Assembly (NCBI GenBank): GCA_944385665.1
Contig: CALWYB010000016.1
Span: 1-45,321 of the forward strand
Direction: 5' to 3'
From: an uncultured Oscillospiraceae bacterium
GTDB taxonomy: Bacteria > Bacillota > Clostridia > Oscillospirales > Oscillospiraceae
Length of the DNA stretch: 45,321 nucleotides
Position numbers and translations under genes: made by a program. Under the pieces are notes generated by a model, which was not told the DNA's origin, made no database searches, and was given only the letters and a program-made list of their open reading frames with translations. Positions 1-8,150 of the stretch are shown piece by piece; position 1 is the stretch's first letter; every line of letters begins with the position of its first letter.

Positions 1-963
1 GGCGACGGCGTCATCGGCTACGTGCTGGCCATCGGCGACATCGGCCACAACGACTCCATCGCCCGTACCCGCGGCGTGCGTAACGCTCTGGGTACTGCTG
101 TGGAGAAGGACGGTGCCACCGACAGCTCCCCCGTGGGCACCAACGTGGACGGCACTGCCACTGCTGTTAAGGACGGCTCCATTGAGGTGGACGGCAAGAC
201 CTATAAGATCCGCGAGCTGGCCTCTCAGGAGATGAAGAACTCCGCCGGCGCCACCTGGGATGCCTCCACCGCCGGCAACGCCATCAACACCTGGTCCGCC
301 TCCTTCGGCGAGCAGATCGACATCGTGGCCTCCAACAACGACGGCATGGGCATGTCCATGTTCCTGGCCTGGTCTAAGGCCAACAAGGTTCCTACCTTCG
401 GCTATGACGCCAACTCCGACGCGGTTGCTGCCATTGCAGAGGGCTACGGCGGCACCATCAGCCAGCACGCCGACGTGCAGGCCTACCTGACCCTCCGCGT
501 TCTGCGCAACGCGCTGGACGGCGTGGACATTGACACCGGCATCGGCACCGAGGACGACGCGGGCAACAAGCTCAGCCCCGACGTGTTCAAGTACGTGGCT
601 GAGGAGCGCTCCTACTACGCTCTGAACGTGGCAGTCACCAAGGACAACTATCAGGACTTCACCAAGTCCACCAAGACCTACGCTCCCGTTTCCAACCAGC
701 TGGATGCGACCAAGCATCCCGAGAAGTCCGTGTGGCTGAACATCTACAACGCGGCCGACAACTTCCTCAGCTCTACTTATCAGCCTCTGCTGCAGCAGTA
801 TGATAAGCTGCTGAACCTGAAGGTGGAGTATATCGGCGGCGACGGCCAGACCGAGTCCAACATCACCAACCGTCTGGGCAACCCCAGCCAGTATGATGCC
901 TTCGCCATCAACATGGTGAAGACCGACAACGCCTCTTCCTACACCGGCATTCTGAGCCAGTAA
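1..963 (+). CDS. mglB: Galactose/glucose-binding lipoprotein MglB, 3' part
   Basis: This is the C-terminal ~320 residues of a periplasmic-type sugar-binding protein; the reading frame is open through position 1, so the start and signal peptide lie outside the window. The stretch GDIGHNDSIARTRGVRNAL and the later GDGQTESNITNRL resemble MglB, the galactose/glucose receptor of the Mgl ABC importer, and the two following genes are the matching ATPase and permease. In a Gram-positive it would be a lipid-anchored extracellular receptor. Codons are strongly biased to C-ending forms, as in highly expressed genes. It could bind another hexose, but the operon context favours galactosides or glucose. 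Confidence 0.88.
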   Translation, partial: GDGVIGYVLAIGDIGHNDSIARTRGVRNALGTAVEKDGATDSSPVGTNVDGTATAVKDGSIEVDGKTYKIRELASQEMKNSAGATWDASTAGNAINTWSASFGEQIDIVASNNDGMGMSMFLAWSKANKVPTFGYDANSDAVAAIAEGYGGTISQHADVQAYLTLRVLRNALDGVDIDTGIGTEDDAGNKLSPDVFKYVAEERSYYALNVAVTKDNYQDFTKSTKTYAPVSNQLDATKHPEKSVWLNIYNAADNFLSSTYQPLLQQYDKLLNLKVEYIGGDGQTESNITNRLGNPSQYDAFAINMVKTDNASSYTGILSQ

Positions 964-968
964 TCCGG

Positions 969-1085
969 CAGCACAGTACTCCGGCTCAGGCCGGAATGCT
1001 GACAACTAAGAACTGATGCGATTAGGGAGAAGGAATTCTCCGTTCGGGAGGAACACCGTCTCCGTTCGGCAGAAGGCCTTCTCCC
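969..1085 (+). promoter_or_regulatory. Two stem-loops between mglB and mglA
   Basis: The 204-base gap holds no gene. A first hairpin (969-1001) has outer arms CAGCA/TGCTG and an inner stem TCCGGC/GCCGGA. A second, longer one pairs GGGAGAAGG (1025-1033) with CCTTCTCCC (1077-1085). No T-run follows either, so they look like mRNA-stabilising or partial-termination structures that keep the receptor transcript more abundant than the transporter transcript; that role is inferred. Confidence 0.5.
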
Positions 1086-1167
1086 TTCATCGTCCCTTTC
1101 GATACAAACAAACGGCAGAATCAGTTTTTTCGCTGAAACTGCAAATATTGAAACAGGAGTAACGAGA

Positions 1168-2676
1168 ATGGCAGATGCGAAAGACGATATTGTCCTGTCA
1201 ATACGAGGTATGAGCAAGTCTTTCGGTCGGAACCGGGTGCTGGACCACATCAACCTGGACGTAAAACGGGGAACCGTGATGGGATTGATGGGAGAAAACG
1301 GCGCGGGAAAATCGACCATGATGAAGTGCCTGTTCGGCACCTATCAGAAGGACGAGGGAAAAATTTACTTAAACGGCAAGGAAATTAACTTTTCCGGCCC
1401 CAAGGACGCCTTGGAAAACGGAATCGCCATGGTTCACCAGGAGCTGAACCAGTGCCTGGAACGCAACGTCATTGACAATCTGTTCCTGGGCCGCTATCCC
1501 ACCAACTCGGTTGGCGTGGTAGACGAAGGCAGCATGAAAAAGAAAGCTTCCGAGCTGTTCCGGAAACTGGGCATGACGGTCAACCTGACCCAGCCTATGC
1601 GGAACATGTCCGTTTCTCAGCGGCAGATGTGTGAGATCGCCAAGGCGATCTCCTACAACTCCCAGGTGATCGTTTTGGATGAGCCCACCTCTTCCCTGAC
1701 CGTACAGGAGGTGGAAAAGCTCTTTGAGATGATGCGGATGCTCAAGTCCCAGGGGATCGCGCTGATCTATATCTCCCATAAAATGGATGAGATTTTTGAG
1801 ATCTGCGATGAAATTTCCGTTTTGCGGGACGGCAACCTGGTCATGACCAAGCCCTCCAAGGAGACCAACATGAATGAGCTGATCTCCGCCATGGTGGGCC
1901 GCTCCCTGGAGAGCCGCTTCCCTCCGGTGGACAACACGCCGGGCGACACGATTTTGTCCGTCCAGCACCTCTCCACCAAGTATGCCCCTCATTTGCAGGA
2001 TGTGACCTTCGACGTCAAAGAAGGCGAAATTTTCGGCCTGTATGGCCTGGTGGGCGCTGGCCGTACCGAGCTGCTGGAGACCATCTTCGGCGTGCGCACC
2101 CGTGCGGCGGGCCGTGTCTACTTTAAAAACCGCTTGATGAATTTTAGTTCGGCCAAGGAGGCCATTGAACACGGGTTCGCTATGATCACCGAGGAACGCA
2201 AGGCCAACGGTCTGTTCCTCAAGTGCGACCTCACCTTCAATACCACCATCGCCAATCTGAATCAGTACAAAACCGGCATGGCCCTTTCCAATCCCAAGAT
2301 GATCAAGGCCACCAACAAGGAGATCAAGGTCATGCGCACCAAGTGTATGGGCCCGGACGATATGATCTCCAGCCTCTCCGGCGGCAACCAGCAGAAGGTC
2401 ATCTTCGGCAAGTGGCTGGAGCGGGAACCCCAGGTCTTTATGATGGATGAGCCTACCCGCGGCATCGACGTGGGCGCTAAATATGAGATCTACGAGCTGA
2501 TCATCCAAATGGCCAAGCAGGGCAAGACCATCATTGTGGTCTCCTCCGAGATGCCTGAGATCCTGGGCATCACCAACCGCATCGGAGTGATGTCCAACGG
2601 ACATCTCTCCGGCATTGTCAATACCAAGGAGACCGATCAGGAAGAGCTTTTACGGCTCAGTGCAAAATACCTATAA
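1168..2676 (+). CDS. mglA: Galactose/methyl-galactoside ABC importer, ATP-binding protein MglA
   Basis: This is the fused, double-domain ATPase of the sugar importer (502 residues, the usual length for MglA/RbsA). The first domain has Walker A GENGAGKST (residues 42-50), the signature-like MSVSQRQ and Walker B VIVLDEPTSSL. The second has a degenerate P-loop (GLVGAGRTE), signature LSGGNQQK and MMDEPTRGID, the asymmetry typical of carbohydrate-uptake CUT2 ATPases. The ATG at 1168 has AGGAG eight bases upstream. It follows mglB by 204 bases and precedes mglC by 15. It powers uptake from the cytoplasmic face of the membrane. Confidence 0.92.
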   Translation: MADAKDDIVLSIRGMSKSFGRNRVLDHINLDVKRGTVMGLMGENGAGKSTMMKCLFGTYQKDEGKIYLNGKEINFSGPKDALENGIAMVHQELNQCLERNVIDNLFLGRYPTNSVGVVDEGSMKKKASELFRKLGMTVNLTQPMRNMSVSQRQMCEIAKAISYNSQVIVLDEPTSSLTVQEVEKLFEMMRMLKSQGIALIYISHKMDEIFEICDEISVLRDGNLVMTKPSKETNMNELISAMVGRSLESRFPPVDNTPGDTILSVQHLSTKYAPHLQDVTFDVKEGEIFGLYGLVGAGRTELLETIFGVRTRAAGRVYFKNRLMNFSSAKEAIEHGFAMITEERKANGLFLKCDLTFNTTIANLNQYKTGMALSNPKMIKATNKEIKVMRTKCMGPDDMISSLSGGNQQKVIFGKWLEREPQVFMMDEPTRGIDVGAKYEIYELIIQMAKQGKTIIVVSSEMPEILGITNRIGVMSNGHLSGIVNTKETDQEELLRLSAKYL

Positions 2677-2691
2677 CGGGAGATATTGCAT

Positions 2692-4344
2692 ATGGCAACA
2701 GAAAACAAAATCCTTACGGCGGAGCAGGAATTGAAGCTGCGCCAGCCCATCGACGAGTACGTCGGCGGCATCCAAGCAAAAATCGACGCCCTTCGGGTAG
2801 ACGGCACCGACAAGGTCATTGAGATTCAGAGCAGTCTGGATAATCTGAAGCGGGACCGGATCTACACCCCTCAAGAGAAGGAAGCCCGCTCCGCCCAGCT
2901 CAAGAAAGAGCTGGAGGCGGCCAAGGCGGTGGAAGCCAAGCACAAAGAGGAGATCACCAAGCTGATTGCTGACGCCGAAGGGTATTTGAAAACCCACTAC
3001 GACGCGGAATACTATCAGCCTGTACTGGCCAGCTGCCGCAAGGAAAAGGAGGCCGCCCAGGCTAAGTACCAGGCGGCTGTGGCCAAGCTCAACCAGGAAC
3101 ATCAGGCCACGGTGGCCAAGCTCAAGGATGCGGGAGAGCTCAAGGACGAGAAATACGTCCACAAGAATCGGCTCTTTGACGCCAAGATGCAGTTGGCTCA
3201 GGACCTGCAGCAGGTCAAGGACCGGCAGCACGCCGCCTTCGACTACAAGTACCACCTCATTGATATGCTGCGCATGTCCAAGTTCACCTTCGGCGAGAGT
3301 TTGGCACAGCGGTGGGAAAACTACAAATATACCTTCAACCGCCGGGACTTCTTCCTGCGCAATGGCCTGTACCTGGCCATTATCGTCATCTTCATCGCCC
3401 TTTGTATCATCACCCCCATCGTCAAGGACACCCCGCTGCTGACGGTGAACAACGTGCTGAACATCCTCCAGCAGGCCTCCCCCAGAATGTTCCTGGCTCT
3501 GGGCGTGGCGGGCCTGATCCTGCTGGCCGGTACCGACCTGTCCATTGGCCGAATGGTTGGCATGGGTATGACGGCAGCCACCATCATCATGCACCAGGGC
3601 ATCAATACCGGCTCTGTGTTCGGTCATATCTTTGACTTTACCGGCCTGCCCGTGGTGGCCCGCATCCTTCTGGCTCTGGTGGTCTGTATCGTTCTGTGTA
3701 CTGTCTTCACCACCATCGCTGGCTTCTTTACCGCGAAATTCAAAATGCACCCCTTCATCTCCACCATGGCCAACATGCTGGTTATCTTCGGCCTGGTGAC
3801 CTACTCCACCAAGGGCGTCTCCTTCGGTGCCATCGACTCCTCCATCTCCGGCATGATCATCCCCCGTATCAACGGCTTCCCCACCATTATTCTGTGGGCC
3901 GTGGCGGCGGTAGTCATCGTGTGGTTCATCTGGAACAAAACCACCTTTGGTAAGAACCTGTACGCCGTGGGCGGCAACCCGGAGGCCGCTTCTGTGTCCG
4001 GTATCTCCGTGTTCCTGGTCACCGTGGGCGCCTTCGTGCTGGCCGGCATCCTGTATGGCTTCGGTGCCTGGCTGGAGTGCATCCGGATGTTCGGTTCCGG
4101 CTCCGCCGCTTACGGACAGGGCTGGGAGATGGACGCCATCGCGGCCTGCGTGGTAGGCGGCATCTCCTTCACCGGCGGCATCGGTAAGATCTCCGGCGTA
4201 GTGGTGGGCGTGTTCATCTTCACCGCGCTCACCTACTCCCTCACTATCCTGGGTATCGACACCAACCTGCAGTTCGTCTTCTCCGGCATCATCATTCTGG
4301 TAGCCGTGACCCTGGACTGTCTGAAGTACGTACAGAAGAAGTAA
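2692..4344 (+). CDS. mglC: Galactoside ABC importer permease MglC with long N-terminal extension
   Basis: From about residue 210 onward this is a CUT2 permease: hydrophobic segments begin at LYLAIIVIFIALCII, followed by the conserved LGVAGLILLAGTDLSIG and a C-terminal AIAACVVGGISFTGGIG. E. coli MglC is about 336 residues; this protein is 550. The extra ~200 N-terminal residues are highly charged, rich in K, E, A and Q, with heptad-like stretches (for example QLKKELEAAKAVEAKHKEE), so a cytoplasmic coiled coil is likely. The ATG at 2692 is chosen over an in-frame TTG at 2686 because CGGGAG lies nine bases before it. A fusion or lineage-specific extension; its function is unknown. Confidence 0.88.
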   Translation: MATENKILTAEQELKLRQPIDEYVGGIQAKIDALRVDGTDKVIEIQSSLDNLKRDRIYTPQEKEARSAQLKKELEAAKAVEAKHKEEITKLIADAEGYLKTHYDAEYYQPVLASCRKEKEAAQAKYQAAVAKLNQEHQATVAKLKDAGELKDEKYVHKNRLFDAKMQLAQDLQQVKDRQHAAFDYKYHLIDMLRMSKFTFGESLAQRWENYKYTFNRRDFFLRNGLYLAIIVIFIALCIITPIVKDTPLLTVNNVLNILQQASPRMFLALGVAGLILLAGTDLSIGRMVGMGMTAATIIMHQGINTGSVFGHIFDFTGLPVVARILLALVVCIVLCTVFTTIAGFFTAKFKMHPFISTMANMLVIFGLVTYSTKGVSFGAIDSSISGMIIPRINGFPTIILWAVAAVVIVWFIWNKTTFGKNLYAVGGNPEAASVSGISVFLVTVGAFVLAGILYGFGAWLECIRMFGSGSAAYGQGWEMDAIAACVVGGISFTGGIGKISGVVVGVFIFTALTYSLTILGIDTNLQFVFSGIIILVAVTLDCLKYVQKK

Positions 4345-4358
4345 TCTTCCTCCCAAAC

Positions 4359-4399
4359 CGCAGAAAGAGCGGCCTGGTTTTCCAGGCCGCTCTTCTGCG
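4359..4399 (+). terminator. Probable terminator of the mgl operon
   Basis: A GC-rich hairpin of about 18 pairs with one bulged A and a TTTT loop lies 15 bases after the mglC stop. Only a short T-run (TTCGCCCAATTTT) follows, so termination may be partial. Confidence 0.65.
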
Positions 4400-4415
4400 T
4401 TCGCCCAATTTTCCA

Positions 4416-4444
4416 TTCCCACAAGGCGGAAAATCTGTTATACT
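4416..4444 (+). promoter_or_regulatory. Candidate promoter of the EFR1 ferredoxin gene
   Basis: TTCCCA and TATACT are separated by 17 bases, about 30 bases before the start codon and just after the mgl terminator. The -10 is good and the -35 weak. Confidence 0.45.
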
Positions 4445-4473
4445 GAAAGTCCATTTGAATGGAGGTAACCCAT

Positions 4474-5220
4474 ATGGTCTTTTATTTTACCGGCACGGGC
4501 AACAGCCGTTACTGCGCCCAACAGATTGCCGTCCAGCTGGGCGACACCTGTCAGGATGCCTTTCACTTGATCCGGAACGGCATCGCCCCGGAGCTCTCCT
4601 CCCCCACTCCCTGGGTTTTCGTGTCCCCCACGTACAGTTGGCAGCTACCCCGGGTGTTTGCAGACCTCATTCGCTCCGGCCGATTTTCCGGCAGCCAGGA
4701 AGCCTACTTTGTTATGACCTGCGGCAGCGACATTGGAAAGGCCTCTCTTGGCAATCAGAAGCTCTGTCAAGAGAAGGGATTTCACTACCGGGGCACCCTC
4801 CCGGTCATTATGCCGGAAAACTATATCGCCATGTTCAACGCTCCCCAGCCGGAGGAGGCCAAACAGATCATTGCCGATGCCCGTCCCACCCTGGATCAGG
4901 GTATTGCCTGCATCCGGGAGGGCAAGGACTTCCCGCCGGTGAAAACGGGAGCGCTGGACGGCCTCAAGTCCGGGTTGGTCAACCGGTTGTTCTACCGGTT
5001 CAACGTGAAAGCCGACCCGTTTACCGTGTCCAGCGCCTGTATTTCCTGCGGGAAATGCGCCTCTCTCTGCCCTCTGGGCAACATCCGCATGGAGAACGGG
5101 AAACCCGTGTGGGGGAAGAAGTGCACCCACTGCATGGCGTGCATCTGCAGCTGTCCCACCCAGGCCATTGAATATGGAAAAGCCAGCCGGGGCAAACCCC
5201 GCTACCGCTGCCCGGAATAA
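4474..5220 (+). CDS. EFR1-family flavodoxin-ferredoxin fusion
   Basis: A 248-residue protein combining an N-terminal flavodoxin-like FMN domain (phosphate loop TGTGNSRYCA near the N terminus) with two C-terminal 4Fe-4S motifs, CISCGKCASLCP and CTHCMACICSCP. Such proteins are called EFR1-family ferredoxins and carry electrons in anaerobes; the partner is unknown. An upstream in-frame ATG at 4459 is rejected because it overlaps the GGAGGTAA ribosome site (4461-4468), which is correctly spaced for the ATG at 4474. It stands alone between the mgl terminator and the next promoter. Confidence 0.85.
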   Translation: MVFYFTGTGNSRYCAQQIAVQLGDTCQDAFHLIRNGIAPELSSPTPWVFVSPTYSWQLPRVFADLIRSGRFSGSQEAYFVMTCGSDIGKASLGNQKLCQEKGFHYRGTLPVIMPENYIAMFNAPQPEEAKQIIADARPTLDQGIACIREGKDFPPVKTGALDGLKSGLVNRLFYRFNVKADPFTVSSACISCGKCASLCPLGNIRMENGKPVWGKKCTHCMACICSCPTQAIEYGKASRGKPRYRCPE

Positions 5221-5262
5221 GGAATCCTCCCTGCATTTTTTATTTTTTGTTCAAAACCACCT

Positions 5263-5291
5263 TTGAAATCCGAACAATCCCTCGGTATAAT
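5263..5291 (+). promoter_or_regulatory. Strong sigma-A promoter of the small gene-MATE unit
   Basis: TTGAAA (5263-5268), a 17-base spacer and TATAAT (5286-5291). The predicted start of transcription (about 5298) falls right at the base of the leader hairpin, so the RNA begins with that structure. Confidence 0.8.
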
Positions 5292-5299
5292 AAAAATAC

Positions 5300-5354
5300 A
5301 ACGTGTAGCTTTGATCGGCGTAAATCCGGTTGAACGCTGCACGTTTTTCTTTTT
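5300..5354 (+). promoter_or_regulatory. Leader RNA hairpin, copy 1 (candidate riboswitch/attenuator)
   Basis: A 10-pair outer stem (5300-5309 with 5336-5345, one G-U) encloses a smaller stem around CGGCGTAAATCC and is followed at once by TTTTTCTTTTT, so it can act as an intrinsic terminator. The same motif recurs at 5626-5676: GTGTAGC, then CGGCRTAAATCC, then GCTGCAC, while the outer stem base pairs differ yet still pair. Conserved loop plus changing stem indicates a selected RNA. Compact size and position before a MepA-type MATE exporter recall the guanidine-IV (mepA) riboswitch; that identity is an inference. Confidence 0.6.
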
Positions 5355-5374
5355 GATTGAATAGGAGGATCATT

Positions 5375-5614
5375 ATGAAACGGATCAAAGCCGCATGTCT
5401 TTGTCAAACCCTGCTTTTCCTGCAAAAAGACGACGTGGATCCAAAGCAGGCCGCACAGGCCTCGCAGGAAGAGGTAGCTCATTACAAGCAGCAGCTGGAG
5501 CGTAGTCACATCCAGTACAAGATTCTCTCGGAGGACCCTCAGCCGGACGGCTCCATCCTGGTGAAGGTCATCAAGCAGTACAACAGCACTCCGGTAGGGG
5601 ATTATTTCGCATAA
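5375..5614 (+). CDS. Small conserved-looking protein of unknown function
   Basis: A 79-residue soluble protein beginning MKRIKAACLCQTLLFLQKDD and ending in a basic and polar stretch with VKVIKQYNSTPVGDY. The ATG at 5375 has AGGAGG six bases upstream; an upstream in-frame TTG at 5357 overlaps that site and is rejected. No family is recognised with certainty, and there is no signal peptide, membrane segment or metal motif apart from two cysteines. It sits between two copies of the same leader hairpin and shares a promoter with the MATE exporter, so it may serve the same response. Confidence 0.7.
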   Translation: MKRIKAACLCQTLLFLQKDDVDPKQAAQASQEEVAHYKQQLERSHIQYKILSEDPQPDGSILVKVIKQYNSTPVGDYFA

Positions 5615-5625
5615 TAGAAGCAATC

Positions 5626-5676
5626 AAAGCGTGTAGCCCACGGCATAAATCCAGCTTGGCTGCACGCTTTTTCTTT
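5626..5676 (+). promoter_or_regulatory. Leader RNA hairpin, copy 2 (candidate riboswitch/attenuator)
   Basis: A 13-pair stem (5626-5638 with 5658-5670, one G-U) encloses CGGCATAAATCC and is followed by TTTTTCTTTT; the T-run ends just before the MATE ribosome site. It shares GTGTAGC, CGGCRTAAATCC and GCTGCAC with the copy at 5300. No convincing separate promoter is seen here, so transcripts probably pass two gates in series. Confidence 0.6.
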
Positions 5677-5690
5677 TGGAGGGATTCAAA

Positions 5691-7082
5691 ATGGGTCAGA
5701 AATCAAACGCTTTTCTGGAGACGGAGCCGGTGGGAAAGCTCATGGGCAAATACGCCGTTCCCTGCATCATCTCCCTGCTGGTGGCAGCACTGTATAACAT
5801 CGTCGACCAGATCTTCATTGCCAACGCCACCTATCTGGGCTCTTACGGCAATGCGGCCAACACAGTGGTCTTTCCTCTGACGGTAGTGGCTCTCGCCATC
5901 GCCGTACTGATCGGTGACGGCTGCTGTGCCTTTGTAAGCATCTGCCTGGGGGCAAACCAGAAGGAAAACGCCCACCGGAGCATCGGAAACGCCATTGTGC
6001 TTTGCCTGATCGCCAGTCTTCTGCTCACCGCCGTCTACCTGATTTTCCAGGAGCCCATCCTCACTATGTTTGGCGGACGTGTCAATGAGGAAACGTTTCA
6101 GCGCTCAAAGGAATACTTTTTCTATATCACCCTGGGCGTGCCTTTTTATATGTTCGGTCAGGCTATGAACCCCATCATCCGTTCCGACGGAAGCCCCAAA
6201 TTTGCCATGGCCTCCACTCTGGCCGGTGCGGTGGTCAATATCATTCTGGACCCGGTCTTTATCTTCGGCTGTAAATGGGGGATGATGGGCGCGGCGGTGG
6301 CCACCGTGCTGGGGCAGATCCTCACCGCGATTCTCGCCATCTGGTACCTGTGCCACATGCGGGCGGTCTCCCTATCCAGAGACAGCTTCCGCCTGCGCAG
6401 ATCTCTCATGGGAAAATTCATCTCTCTGGGCCTGTGCAGCCTGCTCTCCCAGATTTCTCTGGTGGCCGCTATGGCTGCTATCAACAATATGATTCGGCAG
6501 TATGGCGCACTGGACCCCATCTTCGGTCAGGCTCAATATGCACAGATCCCCATGGCGGTGGTTGGCATTGTGATGAAATTCTTCCAGATCGTCATCTCCA
6601 TCGCCGTGGGCATGGCCGCAGGCTGCATCCCCATCGTGGGCTTTAACATCGGCGCAGGGCGAAAGGACCGGGCCAAGAGTCTGTTTACCCTTCTGCTTCT
6701 TGCCGAGGCCGCCGTAGGCGCAGTAGCTCTGGTCATTGTAGAGTGCTTCCCGGTCCAGCTGATCTCCATCTTCGGTGCAGCCAATGAGAGCGCCTATTAC
6801 ACGTCCTTTGCCATCAAGTCCTTCCGGATCTACCTGTGCATGATGATCCTGGCCTGCGTCGACAAGGGCACCTTCATCTATCTCCAGTCTCTGGGTAAGG
6901 CGCTGGCCTCCACGGTACTGTCTACCGTGCGTGAAGTGGTCTTCGGCGTGGGCTTTGCCCTGCTGCTGCCCGTTTTCTTCGGTCTGGACGGCGTGCTCTA
7001 CTCCATGCCGGTATCCGATGTTTTGACCTTCCTGATCGCTGTGCTGATGATCCGCTCCACTTATCAATCTCTAGCGGCGTGA
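5691..7082 (+). CDS. MATE-family (MepA-type) efflux transporter
   Basis: A 463-residue polytopic protein with about 12 hydrophobic segments and MATE hallmarks: VPCIISLLVAALYNIVDQIF near the N terminus and a matching second half. MATE proteins exchange Na+ or H+ for cationic drugs or metabolites across the cytoplasmic membrane. The ATG at 5691 is preferred to an in-frame TTG at 5676 because GGAGGG lies seven bases upstream of it. It directly follows leader hairpin copy 2, so expression is probably controlled at the RNA level. Its 3' end overlaps the convergent exonuclease gene by 12 bases. The substrate cannot be read from sequence. Confidence 0.9.
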   Translation: MGQKSNAFLETEPVGKLMGKYAVPCIISLLVAALYNIVDQIFIANATYLGSYGNAANTVVFPLTVVALAIAVLIGDGCCAFVSICLGANQKENAHRSIGNAIVLCLIASLLLTAVYLIFQEPILTMFGGRVNEETFQRSKEYFFYITLGVPFYMFGQAMNPIIRSDGSPKFAMASTLAGAVVNIILDPVFIFGCKWGMMGAAVATVLGQILTAILAIWYLCHMRAVSLSRDSFRLRRSLMGKFISLGLCSLLSQISLVAAMAAINNMIRQYGALDPIFGQAQYAQIPMAVVGIVMKFFQIVISIAVGMAAGCIPIVGFNIGAGRKDRAKSLFTLLLLAEAAVGAVALVIVECFPVQLISIFGAANESAYYTSFAIKSFRIYLCMMILACVDKGTFIYLQSLGKALASTVLSTVREVVFGVGFALLLPVFFGLDGVLYSMPVSDVLTFLIAVLMIRSTYQSLAA

Positions 7083-7652
7083 CCCAAAGCGTGCCGGACC
7101 GGCGGCCCGGATCTGAAGCAGGTCGTAGGTACGGATAAAGTGACCTATGTCCGCGCCGGAGCGCAGGTGATGCAGGAGGATCTCCCCGCAGGCCAGGCTG
7201 TCGCTGCCCGCCCGGTGGTGGTCCAGCTCCAGGTCCAGAAAATCGCACAGGGTATTCAGCTTATGGTTGGGCAGCTGGGGCAGCAGGCGGCGGCTCATCT
7301 GACAGGTACAGGCATAGTGGACCTGAGGCCGCCAGATGATCCCGTAGTCCCGCAGGCACTTGGCCAGCACCGACAGGTCAAAGGGGGCGTTGTGGGCCAC
7401 CAGCAAGCCGCTGTCAAACAGGGGCTCCAGCTCCTGCCAGAGCTGAGGAAAGGTGGGCTTGTCCGCCACCATCTCCGGGGTAATCCCGGTGAGGGCCACA
7501 TTGAAAGGGGCAAAGCGAGTCTCGGGATTGACCAGCCAGTCGTGTTGCTCCACCACTTCTCCCCCCTCCACCACGGTAACGCCCATGGCGCTGATGCGGT
7601 CATTGGCATAGTTGGGGGTCTCCACGTCAAAGGCGATGTATCGTCCCGTCAT
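7071..7652 (-). CDS. DnaQ-like DEDDh 3'-5' exonuclease
   Basis: A 193-residue stand-alone exonuclease domain. Exo I is FDVETP with D9 and E11, Exo II is AHNAPFD, and Exo III is HRAGSDSLA, where His and Asp complete the DEDDh set. It resembles the epsilon proofreading subunit and related exonucleases that trim DNA or RNA 3' ends using two metal ions. It carries no UvrC or polymerase domain. AGAAGGA precedes the ATG. It overlaps the end of the convergent MATE gene and lies 38 bases after the YqfO-like gene on the same strand, so the two may be co-transcribed. Confidence 0.87.
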   Translation of the reverse strand: MTGRYIAFDVETPNYANDRISAMGVTVVEGGEVVEQHDWLVNPETRFAPFNVALTGITPEMVADKPTFPQLWQELEPLFDSGLLVAHNAPFDLSVLAKCLRDYGIIWRPQVHYACTCQMSRRLLPQLPNHKLNTLCDFLDLELDHHRAGSDSLACGEILLHHLRSGADIGHFIRTYDLLQIRAAGPARFGSRR

Positions 7653-7690
7653 GGATATTCCTTCTTTCTCTGCCGCCTCCGGGCGGCTTT

Positions 7691-8023
7691 TTATATCCCC
7701 ACCTGGTACAGCGGGATCACGTTGATTACCAGCTCCTCATAGGGATGGACCGCCTTTACCGCCGCCAGAGTCTGCTCCAGCCGCTCCACACGGCAGGTGA
7801 CCTCCACCTTCAGTTCCGGCTCGGTGCTCAGCGCTCCCACCTCTCCCAGGTAGGGCTGGCTGCCGCTCAAAGGCCGCCAGCAGCTGGTGACGGGGCTATA
7901 AGACAAGCAACTGTCATAGCTGCCGATATGGCCCGCGTCCACCTCCCGCAGAGCCTGCTGAAGAACGGACAGATGGCTCTCAGGGATGAAAATCTCCAAT
8001 TTGCAGCAGGAAAACTCGGTCAT
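7691..8023 (-). CDS. YqfO/NIF3-insert-like domain protein
   Basis: A 110-residue protein beginning MTEFSCCKLEIFIPESHL. The pattern FIPESHL...AGHIGSYDSC...GSQPYLG...HPYEE matches the small stand-alone YqfO/NIF3-type domain with a CutA-like fold that is inserted in larger NIF3 proteins. The molecular role is not established. The ATG at 8023 has AAAGGAG just upstream; the longer open frame before it lacks a ribosome site. A minus-strand TACAAT at about 8073 may be its -10 box. It precedes the exonuclease gene. Confidence 0.75.
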   Translation of the reverse strand: MTEFSCCKLEIFIPESHLSVLQQALREVDAGHIGSYDSCLSYSPVTSCWRPLSGSQPYLGEVGALSTEPELKVEVTCRVERLEQTLAAVKAVHPYEELVINVIPLYQVGI

Positions 8024-8095
8024 GAGATGGCTCCTTTCTCGTCGGCGCAGCTTGCCGGATGTGTCCCCTATTGTACCACACTCCCCAGCCCATGA

Positions 8096-8141
8096 AAAGG
8101 CGGCCCGGATACAGAGAATACTCCCTCCGTATCCGGGCCGC
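8096..8141 (-). terminator. Terminator of the marR-yczE unit
   Basis: On the minus strand a perfect 13-pair stem (arms 8129-8141 and 8100-8112) is followed by CTTTTC, ten bases after the yczE-like stop codon. Confidence 0.75.
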
Positions 8142-8150
8142 TGTTCTTCT

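Noticed and set aside
2671-4422. A 583-codon open frame on the minus strand opposite mglC
   Set aside because: It is a GC-bias shadow of the mglC codons, rich in G, H, D and Q with no family pattern, and mglC is a clear gene.
5300-5676. Guanidine-II (mini-ykkC) riboswitch
   Set aside because: That class shows two small hairpins with ACGR loops; these single long stems with CGGCRTAAATCC do not fit.
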